From: Robertmurraya sp047302285
GTDB lineage: Bacteria > Bacillota > Bacilli > Bacillales > Cytobacillaceae
DNA: 64,000 bases
NCBI RefSeq assembly: GCF_047302285.1
Contig: NZ_CP154845.1
Span: forward strand, 3,782,001-3,846,000
Reading direction: 5' to 3'
The notes below the pieces were generated by a model. It was not told the origin of the DNA and did not search any database. It was given only the letters and a program-made list of their open reading frames with translations. Both the position numbers and the translations under genes were made by a program. This document shows positions 18,208 to 27,228 of the stretch, piece after piece; position 1 is the first letter of the stretch, and each line of letters starts with the position of its first letter.

Positions 18208-18954
18208 CTATGCTTCTTGACAATATCCGTTTGCTGGACGTAATGTGAAATGACTTTCTATTTGTTGGGAAATCATGTTTTCATAGTTTAGGGTAAAGTC
18301 ACAAGCTATATTTTTTTGAGTAGATAGATTATAAAGATTTGGATAGTGGGAGTGTAGATAGAAGCAGGATTCGTAATCGAAAGGAAAACCGCAATATATA
18401 GTAGGAAAGTCTTTTGAGGCAATCTTATTGGTGAGGAGTATTGTTAAACCATGATCTTTCGCCCATTTTTCTGTCTTAAAGGATATTTCCAATGAGCTTT
18501 CATTGGGAGACTCCATTATAAGCAAATGATTTCCAACCGCTCCCCCTACCATTGATTGAACCAGTTGTTCGCAATACTCTAATGATGGTTGAGGTTTAGT
18601 AGAGATGATAGTTAATTGTTCTTGAATAACTCTTAACTCTTCCTGATGCATTGGAAGTATTGGGGTAAACTGCTGTTTATGGAGTTCTTGAATGAAAGGA
18701 AAATCATGAGGATTTTGTTTGAAGTAAATTCGGGATAAGAATAAATCTCTTAGCATGTACTCTGTACTAAGTGGTTGTATAAATGTAATTTTCCACCCTT
18801 CATCCACAAAATGTTCAGCTAATTGAGTCATAAATGCATCTTTCAAGTATTCATCATTATACGTTAATAGATGAACCTCACTTCTTCCCATTCCTTTGCA
18901 AAGTGATTCGAATGTGTGGGAACTGTGTTTACCTAAAGTGTATTCTCTCTTCAT
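18208..18954 (-). CDS. Unknown 248-residue protein
   Basis: The protein has alternating helices and hydrophobic strands (VHLLTYND, ITFIQPL, NHLLIMESP, LTILLTNKI). This is suggestive of a Rossmann or P-loop-like fold, but there is no Walker A motif. AAGGAGAT precedes the ATG. It is the first gene of a three-gene run with the 69-residue and four-helix-bundle proteins. I do not recognise the family and assign no function. Confidence 0.55.
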   Translation of the reverse strand: MKREYTLGKHSSHTFESLCKGMGRSEVHLLTYNDEYLKDAFMTQLAEHFVDEGWKITFIQPLSTEYMLRDLFLSRIYFKQNPHDFPFIQELHKQQFTPILPMHQEELRVIQEQLTIISTKPQPSLEYCEQLVQSMVGGAVGNHLLIMESPNESSLEISFKTEKWAKDHGLTILLTNKIASKDFPTIYCGFPFDYESCFYLHSHYPNLYNLSTQKNIACDFTLNYENMISQQIESHFTLRPANGYCQEA

Positions 18955-19333
18955 TTTCTATATCTCCTTATTATTAAGATTTATATATTTATAATATACA
19001 TTTTTGCAACCCCTGAAAATGCAATTTCGGTCGAACAAAGGATACAAGGGGACGGTTCTCGTGTATGCTTCGTTTTGCGAGACGAAAGAAACATGAGAAG
19101 AACGAAATCGCTCCGCGATGGCTTTTTAAGAGCCCAATATAAAATAATTTAATAGAAAAACAAAAAAAGTATGCCTTTGTGGTATTGTTTAATCGCCAAA
19201 CCAAACAACCCAAGAAAGGACATACTTTTTTTTATGCTAACTATAACACAACTTACTACTAAATGTCGTGCTCCTTCATTTGATGGTAAATTATACAACC
19301 CAACTAAAAATCAATCATCAGGAGGACATTTCC
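18955..19333. other. Gene-free stretch with GGGACGGTTCT repeat
   Basis: No gene is seen. GGGGACGGTTCTCGTG at about 19049 is the inverse of AGAACCGTCCCT at about 20584. Such sequences flank small mobile units in Bacillaceae, so this may mark the left boundary of the recombinase remnant. Confidence 0.4.
19163..19234. repeat. Long inverted repeat
   Basis: AAAAAAAGTATGCCTTT and its near-complement (AAAGGACATACTTTTTTT) flank a loop of about 40 bases. It could be a transcript terminator in both directions or a mobile-element end before the recombinase remnant. Confidence 0.45.
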
Positions 19334-20011
19334 ATGGAGCACTATGATCAAAAAATAGAATTATACTTTGAGCTTAAAGACACTCCTCTTTCTTCTCGAG
19401 AATCCTATTGGAGAAGAATGCAGGCATTTTTATCGTATATGCATAAGCTGGGTAAACCCATTGAAAGGATCAATGAGGAAGACATTCAAAGATATATTAT
19501 CTACTTAAGGAAAGATAAAAATCTTTCTCCAGGTACGATCAATAATTATATTTCTGCCATTAAATTCTTCTATACCTTTGTTTTAGAAAAGGAATGGAAT
19601 CCAATTAAAGTCCCAAGGATGAGAAGAATTAAACAACTACCTGTTATTCCTCCTAGAGAAGATATTCTCTCGATGATAGAGGAAACGTCAAACTTAAAAC
19701 ATAAAGAAGCCCTTGATATTCTTAGAACGTATTTTAAAAGCTACTTCTCTAACACATCATATACACCTAATGATTGGCTTTTTCCAGGGCAAAACAACCA
19801 AGATCACATTAATGTAAAAACGATTAAGAATACCTTAATTAAGGTTAGGAATAAATTAGAACTTGATCCAAGTATCTCTGCCCATACACTACGTCATTGC
19901 TTTTCAACACATGCATGGATTATTTCAATACAACTAAAAATAGCAAGTAATCATAACGAGACACAAAGGCTCTACAGTTTATTACAATCAATAATCTGTA
20001 GGGCTATTTAA
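19334..20011 (+). pseudogene. Decayed XerD-like tyrosine recombinase
   Basis: The open frame is 225 codons and starts after AGGAGG. The N-terminal SAM-like domain is intact (RESYWRRMQAFLSYM...GTINNYISAIKFFYTF). The catalytic domain is damaged. The segment with the first catalytic Arg is missing between EETSNLKHKE and ALDILRTYF, and after HTLRHCFSTH the frame runs into unrelated sequence, so the LGH box and active Tyr are absent. It cannot recombine DNA. Confidence 0.75.
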
Positions 20012-20516
20012 TGGTTGGTAAATAGGTTGGCACCCACTGGTAAACTTCTTGGCGAACAGTGGTAAAAAACATGGCAAGACTGGTAAAAACTCGTGGCGGT
20101 AATCAATCGAAATAAAAAGACAAAGCTTACCCTCTGTCGAAGATTAACCAAAAGTCCTGTTTATGAACCAATATTTGAAGGACTAAATTCGCTTGAGATC
20201 GTCTCTATTCTCCTGAAAAAAGACGTAACTTTATGCCCTTCGTGTAATAACTCGAAATTATCAATGGCAGAAGGATTACCTTGATGTCGTTGAAATTGAA
20301 TACCTTAAAAAATAGCCTCTTTTGTGGGGAGGGGGAAACTTTGTCCAAAAACAATATTATGGGGATCTAAATACACTTACTTTACAAAAGTGAAGAAAAG
20401 ATCGATAAAAACAGAGGAAATCGGAAGATTGAATTCCCATAGCCAGGGACCGCGACTTCATTCTTCTCGGGCAATCAAAAATTTCGCATTTAGTTAAATC
20501 ACATAAATAGAAGCTA
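20012..20516 (+). pseudogene. Possible IS91-type transposase remnant
   Basis: After the decayed recombinase, short fragments in the frame at 20093-20284 encode FEGLNSLEIVSILLKKDVTLCPSCNNS, resembling the zinc-binding C-terminus of IS91-like transposases that often accompany such recombinases. The upstream sequence is broken by stops. The rest of the stretch holds nothing recognisable. The family call is from motif memory only. Confidence 0.3.
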
Positions 20517-20553
20517 AGGCACAACCAGCATACTTCGCTAGTTGTGCCTTTTT
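20517..20553 (+). terminator. Strong hairpin terminator
   Basis: AGGCACAAC (20517-20525) pairs with GTTGTGCCT (20541-20549), followed by a T run. It ends the mobile remnant just before the convergent rpiR gene. Confidence 0.75.
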
Positions 20554-20602
20554 GCGTGCAAAACTTCCGATTGACCCCTGTTAGAACCGTCCCTCTGTTT
20601 AA

Positions 20603-21406
20603 CTATTTAATATGAGTTTCAGAAGATACTGCGGAGATGGTCTCTTGATAGATTTTTTTCCTGTCTGGCTCTTCTAAGAAATGCATACTGATCAAATCGA
20701 TAAGGAAAAGCGCGCTCAAGTCAAGACCCGTTGACAAATAGGCATTGCGGACGGGATGGATGGTCCATAGCACTTCATCCGATAATTTTGTAAGATGGGT
20801 TTGGTCATAAGCCGTTAGAGAGATTAACTTAACATCTTTTTTCTTCGCTTCGTTAACAGATGTAATTAACTCCCGAGTTTGCCCAGAACGTGAAAAAGCT
20901 AATAGCAAATCACCCTTTTTTAATAAAGTACTTCGAATGATCATTAAATGTGGGTCGGTCACAGCTTCACTGGCAAAGCCCATCCTACTCAATCGGTAAT
21001 TTAATTCTTGTGCGGCAAGGCCTGAGCTTCCTAAACCATAAATAAAGATCCGCTTAGCATTTGTTATTAATTTTAGTGCATTTGTTATCGATTCGCGATT
21101 GTTCAGACTTTGTATATCGCGGATTACATCCATATACTGACTTCTTATTTTGGAATCCATATCTTCCGTTTCATCACGGTGTGTTTCTCTAGCTAGCTTC
21201 ATTTTTAATTCTACGAAGTTTTGGCAGGATACTTTTCTACAGAAACGTGTGATCGTAGCAACAGATACATTCGTCTTTTCTGCTATTTCTTTGATATTGC
21301 GCTTTGAAGCTTCTGATGACGAAGAAAGCAAATAATCTGCTAAGCCTTTTTCTTTATCGGAGAAGGAAGAATATTTCGATTGAATTTCCTTCAAGAGCGT
21401 AACCAT
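20603..21406 (-). CDS. RpiR/MurR-family regulator
   Basis: A 267-residue transcription factor. The N-terminal helix-turn-helix is at about residues 35-60 (NVSVATITRFCRKV) and a SIS phosphosugar-binding domain runs from about 110 with YGLGSSGLAAQEL. Family members sense amino-sugar or sugar phosphates. It is the last gene of the PTS-nanE unit, 31 bp after nanE, and probably regulates that unit in response to ManNAc-6-P or GlcNAc-6-P (inference). Confidence 0.9.
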   Translation of the reverse strand: MVTLLKEIQSKYSSFSDKEKGLADYLLSSSSEASKRNIKEIAEKTNVSVATITRFCRKVSCQNFVELKMKLARETHRDETEDMDSKIRSQYMDVIRDIQSLNNRESITNALKLITNAKRIFIYGLGSSGLAAQELNYRLSRMGFASEAVTDPHLMIIRSTLLKKGDLLLAFSRSGQTRELITSVNEAKKKDVKLISLTAYDQTHLTKLSDEVLWTIHPVRNAYLSTGLDLSALFLIDLISMHFLEEPDRKKIYQETISAVSSETHIK

Positions 21407-21437
21407 AGATGACTCCTTCCACCTAAATGATGGGTCA

Positions 21438-22121
21438 TCAACCCCTCTTTATTTCTTCGACAAAGCGACTTGTGATTTGCTGTGGTCGCGTGATCGCTCC
21501 ACCGACAACTACCGAATAAGCCCCCAAGTCAAGTACCATTCCCGCCATTTCAGGAGTGATAATATTTCCTTCAGCTATAACAGGGATTGAGACATTTTTT
21601 AGGATTATTTTGATAAATTCAAAATCATTCTCGTATAGTTTACATGCTTTTGTCTCATTTGTATAACCATAAAGGGTTGTGGATACACAATCAAATCCTA
21701 ATCGTACTGCTTCTAATGCATCTTCTAAAGAAGAGATATCTGCCATTAACTGAACTTTAGGATGATATTCTTTTACATATGAAACTAGATCAGCTAATTT
21801 CTCTCCATTTGGACGTTCTCTTCGTGTTGCGTCCATCGCAATCATTTCACAACCTGATTCAATTAATTCATCGACTTCCTGTTTTGTTGCCGTGATAAAG
21901 ACCTCACTATTTGGATAATCTCGTTTCACAATTCCGACGACAGGTAAATCCACTTCTTTTTTTATTGCGATAATATCTGGCTTCGATTCTGCTCGAATCC
22001 CTACTGCCCCTCCTTGCTTAGCAGCTAGAGCCATTTTTGACATGATGAATGAGCTATGAAGAGGCTCATTTTTCTGGGCTTGACATGAAACGACAAGGCC
22101 TTTTTTTATATGTTCTAACAT
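21438..22121 (-). CDS. nanE: ManNAc-6-phosphate 2-epimerase NanE
   Basis: A 227-residue TIM-barrel enzyme converting N-acetylmannosamine-6-phosphate to GlcNAc-6-phosphate. Family signatures are IKKGLVVSCQA, GGAVGIRAES, GIVKRDYPNSEVFITAT, MIAMDATRRERP and VIAEGNI. Length is normal. It lies between the PTS permease and the RpiR regulator. No nagA or nagB is nearby, so later steps must be encoded elsewhere. Confidence 0.92.
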   Translation of the reverse strand: MLEHIKKGLVVSCQAQKNEPLHSSFIMSKMALAAKQGGAVGIRAESKPDIIAIKKEVDLPVVGIVKRDYPNSEVFITATKQEVDELIESGCEMIAMDATRRERPNGEKLADLVSYVKEYHPKVQLMADISSLEDALEAVRLGFDCVSTTLYGYTNETKACKLYENDFEFIKIILKNVSIPVIAEGNIITPEMAGMVLDLGAYSVVVGGAITRPQQITSRFVEEIKRG

Positions 22122-22282
22122 TTATTCACCTACTATTTCTGTTTTTCTACCTTGATGATAAAAAGTAAGGATCCTAATCCCTTATCTATTGTATCCTAAT
22201 GCAAATTCAATTAAGAAACTGAAATAGTGGAGGTAGCTTAGTACATGACATCGCTACGACTCCACCTATCAATCTTTTTAAA

Positions 22283-23881
22283 CTATTTTACCTTGTTTAT
22301 CTCATTCTTTAAGATCTCTGCAAGGGCTCCGTATACAACTTGAACACCTGAGCCTTTCTTAAAGAGACCCTTCGCCTTTAGTTCATCTTTCCAAACGGAG
22401 TCATCGGCAACTTTATTAATATCTTTGACGGTTACTCTTAATCTAGTAATACACGCATCGACATCCACTAAGTTTTCTCTTCCACCTAAGGCTGTAATGA
22501 CATCCTCTACAGCAATGTCTTTTAATAATGCATCTTTCTTCGTATATAACTTATTCTCAGATTCTTCACCACGACCTGGAGTTTTTAGATTCAATTTTAG
22601 AATAAGTGTTTTAAAGATAAAGTAGTAAATGAGTGCTGTTGGAATTCCGAGAATAAGAATCCAAATGTAGTTCGTTTTATCATTCCCTTGCAAAATACCG
22701 AATAATGTAAAATCAATGATCCCCCTTGAGAAAGTTACCCCTACCGATACATCTAAAGCATATAAGACGGCATAGGAAATTCCCTCTAAAATGGCATGGA
22801 TTCCGTAAAGTAATGGTGCTACAAAAAGGAATGTAAATTCAATTGGTTCAGTAATCCCTGTTAAGAACGATGTTAAGGCTGCTGAAAATAGAATACCACC
22901 AACAATTTTCTTATTTTTACTGTCAGCTGTTCGATACATAGCGAGAGCTGCTGCCGGGAGACCGAACATCATCGGTAAGAAACCACCTGTGAAATACTTC
23001 GTAGCTTCAGCTGAGAATTTTGTAACAGTCGGATCAGCCAATTGTGCGAAGAAAATGCTTTGTCCGCCTTGTACGACTTTCCCGGCAACCTCTAATTCTC
23101 CACCAAGTGGGGTATACCAGAATAATGGATAAATCGCATGATGCAGTCCAAAAATATTGAGAAGTCGCATCAATGTTCCATAGAAGAACATTCCGATTGG
23201 GCCTGTACGACCAAAGAATTCTGAGAAAGTTGAAATACCAATGTGAACATATGGCCAGATAAATGGAATAATAACCCCAATTACACTAATGGCTAACACA
23301 GAAATAATCGGAATAAATCTGACTCCAGAGAAAAATGAAAGTGCTTCTGGAAGCTTCTTGTCATAGTATCTATTGGCTAAAAAGGCTACCAATAAACCAA
23401 CAATAATTCCTCCTAGTACGCCGATTCTAACGGTAAAAAGACCAAGCTCATATCCATATACGTTTGCTTGTTTCGCCGCTTCAACAGGATCTAAACCTTG
23501 AGATAAGAAATGGTCAACAGTTGAAGTTTCTGGTGTATGGCCGAGAAAACCTAAAATGGTACCAATGATCACATGCATAACCAGAAAAGCGATCGCAGCC
23601 GATAAACCTGCTGCCCCTTTTTCCTGTAAAGCTAAGCCTGAGGCAATTCCGACCGCAAATATCAATGGCAAGTTAGCAAAAACAATATTCCCAATCGCAG
23701 ACATCGTGCTTAAAATATAAAACAAAAATGTTCCTTCTCCTAGGATTCCAGTCAACCCATAGGTTTCTACCATAAGGGGGTTGGTAAAAGCTGCACCAAT
23801 ACCCAGCATTAACCCGGCTATTGGCAAAACAGCAATCGGAATCATAAAGGCTTTTCCTAAACGTTGCAGTTTCTCAAACAT
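22283..23881 (-). CDS. PTS sugar permease EIICB
   Basis: A 532-residue fused PTS permease. The EIIC membrane domain of the glucose/GlcNAc superfamily covers about residues 1-420 (GKAFMIPIAVLPIAGLMLG; GLHHAIYPLFW; GITEPIEFTFLFVAP). The C-terminal EIIB domain has the phosphocysteine in DACITRLRV at about 480. There is no EIIA, so it must borrow one. The ATG at 23881 follows GGAGGG. With NanE next, the substrate is probably N-acetylmannosamine or a related amino sugar; glucose-type specificity cannot be excluded. Confidence 0.88.
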   Translation of the reverse strand: MFEKLQRLGKAFMIPIAVLPIAGLMLGIGAAFTNPLMVETYGLTGILGEGTFLFYILSTMSAIGNIVFANLPLIFAVGIASGLALQEKGAAGLSAAIAFLVMHVIIGTILGFLGHTPETSTVDHFLSQGLDPVEAAKQANVYGYELGLFTVRIGVLGGIIVGLLVAFLANRYYDKKLPEALSFFSGVRFIPIISVLAISVIGVIIPFIWPYVHIGISTFSEFFGRTGPIGMFFYGTLMRLLNIFGLHHAIYPLFWYTPLGGELEVAGKVVQGGQSIFFAQLADPTVTKFSAEATKYFTGGFLPMMFGLPAAALAMYRTADSKNKKIVGGILFSAALTSFLTGITEPIEFTFLFVAPLLYGIHAILEGISYAVLYALDVSVGVTFSRGIIDFTLFGILQGNDKTNYIWILILGIPTALIYYFIFKTLILKLNLKTPGRGEESENKLYTKKDALLKDIAVEDVITALGGRENLVDVDACITRLRVTVKDINKVADDSVWKDELKAKGLFKKGSGVQVVYGALAEILKNEINKVK

Positions 23882-23938
23882 TCTTATCCCTCCATTTAGC
23901 AATCAAATATTGAACCCGTAATACTTCTTTTACAATCA

Positions 23939-23982
23939 TGAAAATAATTATCAAAATATAATTATAGTGTAATTTATTTTCA
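23939..23982 (-). promoter_or_regulatory. Putative RpiR operator upstream of the PTS gene
   Basis: TGAAAATAA (23939-23947) and TTATTTTCA (23974-23982) form a 9-base inverted repeat about 60-100 bp before the PTS start, in an AT-rich promoter-like region. Spacing and position suit a dimeric regulator. Confidence 0.45.
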
Positions 23983-24171
23983 TATTTATTATATAAGAAT
24001 TCTAGATTAATATGCAAACAATTTTTTGAATTGTTTATTTACATTGAAAATTTGAGGGATTCCAGTGTATTGCTTATCCTTTTGACAACCTCATCTGGAC
24101 AGGACAATAAGAACTAGAGGTTAACAAGGAAATTATGGATTTGCGTGTATTTAATGGTGTGAAAGACAAAT

Positions 24172-24207
24172 AAAAAAGTTCCTCACAATTTTGTGAGAAA
24201 CTTTTTT
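24172..24207. terminator. Bidirectional terminator after rocA
   Basis: AAAAAAGTTCCTCACAA pairs with TTGTGAGAAACTTTTTT with one mismatch. T runs occur on both strands. It ends the leftward catabolic cluster. Confidence 0.85.
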
Positions 24208-24293
24208 ACCAGAGATCAGGTTCGAATAACGTCAAAGTATTTATTTTTTATGGTTGACAGCAAAAACTGTATATGCTGGGTGAAAAGAGTGTC

Positions 24294-25841
24294 TTAGTAC
24301 ATTTCAGATGTAGTCTTAGCTTGCAGATGAAGCAATAAGTAGTCTGGGCCACCTGCTTTAGAGTCTGTACCCGACATATTAAAGCCACCAAATGGTTGGT
24401 ATCCAACGATTGCACCTGTACAGCCACGGTTGAAATATAGGTTTCCAACATGGAAGTCTTCACGAGCTTGCTCCATATGTTCACGGTTAGTTGTGATAAC
24501 CGCACCTGTTAAACCATACTCTGTGTTGTTGGCGATTTCTAATGCTTCAGCAAAGTCTTTGGCCTTTGTGAAACCAACAACTGGTCCAAAAATTTCTTCT
24601 TGCATCAATCTTGCTGTAGGGGAAAGATCAGCGATCACAGTTGGCTTAACGAAGAAACCAGTTGAGTTGTCTCCTTCTCCTCCTGCCACAAGACTTCCTT
24701 CTTCCTTGCCGATTTCCACATAGCTCATGATTTTATCAAAAGCCGCTTGGTCGATAACTGGTCCCATATAGTTGTTTTGATCGACTGGGTTTCCTTGAGT
24801 TAATTGATTCGTTAACTCTACAACACGGTTCAATACTTGATCGTACACATCCTCAACCACTACTGCACGAGAGCAAGCAGAACATTTTTGCCCAGAGAAA
24901 CCGAAAGCAGAAGCAACGATGGATTGGGCCGCAAGCTCTAAATCAGCTTCCTTGTCCACGACCATCGTATCTTTTCCACCCATCTCGGCAATCACACGCT
25001 TCAGCCAAATTTGGCCTTCGTTTAATTTTGATGCTCTTTCATAGATTCTGAGACCGACATCGCGAGAACCTGTGAAGCTGATGAAACGAGTATCCTTATG
25101 GTCTACTAAATAATCTCCAACTTCTGCTCCGCTTCCTGGAACGAAGTTAAGAACACCTGCAGGTAATCCTGCTTCTTCCATCACTTCAACAAACTTAGCC
25201 GCAACAATTGGTGTTGTGGAAGCTGGTTTTAATAGTACGGTATTTCCAGAAACGATGGCAGCTACTGTTGTACCAGCCATAATCGCTAATGGGAAATTCC
25301 AAGGTGAAATAATCACACCTACACCCAGTGGAATGTAATCATAACGGTTATATTCATTAGGACGGCTTTGTACGGGTACACCGTCTTTTAGCTTTAACAT
25401 TTGACGAGCATAAAATTCTAAGAAATCAATCGCTTCTGCTGTATCAGCATCTGCTTCTCTCCATGGCTTCCCAGCTTCTTTTGTTAAAAGAGCAGAGAAC
25501 TCATGCTTACGACGACGAATGATGGCAGCTGCTTTAAATAACACATCTGCACGCATCTCAGGCTTCGCTTTTTTCCACGTTTTAAAAGCCTTTACTGCAG
25601 CTTGCATGGCTTGTTCAGCAAGCTCTTTATTCGCCTTTGAAACACGTCCGATTACCTCAGTCTTATTTGCTGGATTAATAGAAACAATCTTCTCCTCAGT
25701 AGTAATACGCTCTCCACCAATGACAAGGTCATAATCTTTCCCTAAGTATCCTTCAACTGTCTTTAAAGCTGTTAAATAGCCTTCACGTTCCTTTTCTACT
25801 GAAAAATCTGTAAATGGCTCATGCTTATATGGCTGTACCAT
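24294..25841 (-). CDS. rocA: 1-pyrroline-5-carboxylate dehydrogenase
   Basis: A 515-residue aldehyde dehydrogenase that oxidises L-glutamate-5-semialdehyde (from P5C) to glutamate with NAD+. Visible features are the cofactor/catalytic region FTGSRDVG, EMGGKDTMVVD with the catalytic Glu, and FSGQKCSACSRA with the nucleophile Cys. Length equals the RocA/PutC family. The ATG at 25841 follows AGGAGG; the frame extends 14 codons further without support. It is the distal gene of the cluster that also encodes proline dehydrogenase, completing proline to glutamate. Confidence 0.95.
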   Translation of the reverse strand: MVQPYKHEPFTDFSVEKEREGYLTALKTVEGYLGKDYDLVIGGERITTEEKIVSINPANKTEVIGRVSKANKELAEQAMQAAVKAFKTWKKAKPEMRADVLFKAAAIIRRRKHEFSALLTKEAGKPWREADADTAEAIDFLEFYARQMLKLKDGVPVQSRPNEYNRYDYIPLGVGVIISPWNFPLAIMAGTTVAAIVSGNTVLLKPASTTPIVAAKFVEVMEEAGLPAGVLNFVPGSGAEVGDYLVDHKDTRFISFTGSRDVGLRIYERASKLNEGQIWLKRVIAEMGGKDTMVVDKEADLELAAQSIVASAFGFSGQKCSACSRAVVVEDVYDQVLNRVVELTNQLTQGNPVDQNNYMGPVIDQAAFDKIMSYVEIGKEEGSLVAGGEGDNSTGFFVKPTVIADLSPTARLMQEEIFGPVVGFTKAKDFAEALEIANNTEYGLTGAVITTNREHMEQAREDFHVGNLYFNRGCTGAIVGYQPFGGFNMSGTDSKAGGPDYLLLHLQAKTTSEMY

Positions 25842-26044
25842 ATTTAAATCCTCCTGTCCTTCTGTATATTTATCCATTATCAATATTTGTTAACAAGTAT
25901 TAGAGCCGGTTTCCTAACTACTTGTCCAACTGACAAACTAAAGCACAACGCTAGGATTTTTGATGAGAAGATTTCTCTTAAATATCTAAGCATTGGCCAG
26001 TCTCTCCGAGCAGATTCCCTATACACTACGATAACTTTTTCTAG

Positions 26045-27220
26045 TTACATATAAAGTAGTGCAGCCTTACCTAATGTTTGTGCAGCCACGAGCATTGCTT
26101 TTTCATCAATATCAAATTTAGGATGATGATGAGGGTAAGCTACAGATACTCCTGCAGGCTTTGCACCTGTAAAGAAGAAAGTTCCTTTTACATGCTGTAG
26201 ATAGTAAGCAAAATCCTCTCCACCCATTTGAAGTTCAGATTCTTCAAGTGAGTTGACACTAGATATGCCTTGAGCGACTTCAACTAAAAATTCTGTCTCA
26301 GCTTCATGATTCACTACTGCAGGATAGCCACGATTAAATTTATATTGATATTCACAATCAGCTGTAATGCACGTTCCTTTTATGACTCTTTCTATTTCTT
26401 TTTCAATAAGTGTACGAACTTCTTCATTGAAAGTCCTTACGGTGCCAATGAGCCTAGCCTTATCCGCAATAACATTAAATGCATTTTCTGCAACAAAAGA
26501 GCCTACAGATAATACTGCAGAATCTACTGGGTTTACTTTCCTACTAACGATTTGTTGAAGATTGAGGACGAGCTGAGATGCAATAACGACAGCATCCTTG
26601 GTATTATGTGGCTGTGCACCATGTCCGCCTTGACCTTGAATATTAATTTCAAAGCGATCTGCCGCAGCCATGATAGGTCCTTTGCGGTACTGAATTTTTC
26701 CAGTTGGTTCACTGGCCCACAAATGAGTCCCAAAAATAACGTCCACACCTTCTAGACAGCCATCCTCAATCATAGCAATTGCTCCACCAGGAGCATATTC
26801 CTCAGCATGCTGATGAATCATTACGTATGTACCTTCAAGTTCTTCTTTTAGTTCATTTAAGGCTTTAGCAAGAATTAATAATGAAGCAGTGTGACCGTCA
26901 TGTCCACAAGCATGCATGACGCCTGGGTTTAGGGATTTGTATGAAACTTCATTTTCTTCTTGGATAGCCAAGGCATCAAAATCAGCACGGAGGGCGATCG
27001 TTTTTCCAGGTCTACCACCGTGAATTTTTGCAACGACTCCATTACCTCCAACATCTCCTTTAACCTCTACCCCAAGATTTTCATAGAAACTTTTAATATA
27101 TCGTGCCGTATTTTCTTCTTGAAAAGATAGTTCAGGATGTTGGTGTAAGTATCTTCGGATTTCGATCATCTCATCATAATAACTCTCTAATTTTGAAAAT
27201 AATCTATCAAACATATTCAT
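26045..27220 (-). CDS. M20 amidohydrolase, hippuricase-like
   Basis: A 391-residue M20D metallopeptidase of the N-acyl-amino-acid amidohydrolase type. Metal-site motifs are ACGHDGHTASLL (about 100), HQHAEE (about 135) and a late MGGEDFAYY. The lid domain starts around FEINIQGQGGHGAQPH. Family members cleave N-acyl, N-acetyl or indole conjugates from amino acids. Within this cluster it may trim modified peptides or acyl-amino acids. It lies 8 bp after the carbamoylase-like gene. The exact substrate is open. Confidence 0.88.
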   Translation of the reverse strand: MNMFDRLFSKLESYYDEMIEIRRYLHQHPELSFQEENTARYIKSFYENLGVEVKGDVGGNGVVAKIHGGRPGKTIALRADFDALAIQEENEVSYKSLNPGVMHACGHDGHTASLLILAKALNELKEELEGTYVMIHQHAEEYAPGGAIAMIEDGCLEGVDVIFGTHLWASEPTGKIQYRKGPIMAAADRFEINIQGQGGHGAQPHNTKDAVVIASQLVLNLQQIVSRKVNPVDSAVLSVGSFVAENAFNVIADKARLIGTVRTFNEEVRTLIEKEIERVIKGTCITADCEYQYKFNRGYPAVVNHEAETEFLVEVAQGISSVNSLEESELQMGGEDFAYYLQHVKGTFFFTGAKPAGVSVAYPHHHPKFDIDEKAMLVAAQTLGKAALLYM

Positions 27221-27228
27221 GCTCCCTC

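Larger units (their letters stand above)
23882..24293. other. Promoter and terminator region, PTS/rocA gap
   Basis: There is no gene here. It holds the leader and putative operator of the PTS unit and the rocA terminator; otherwise it is AT-rich with nothing recognisable. Confidence 0.6.
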
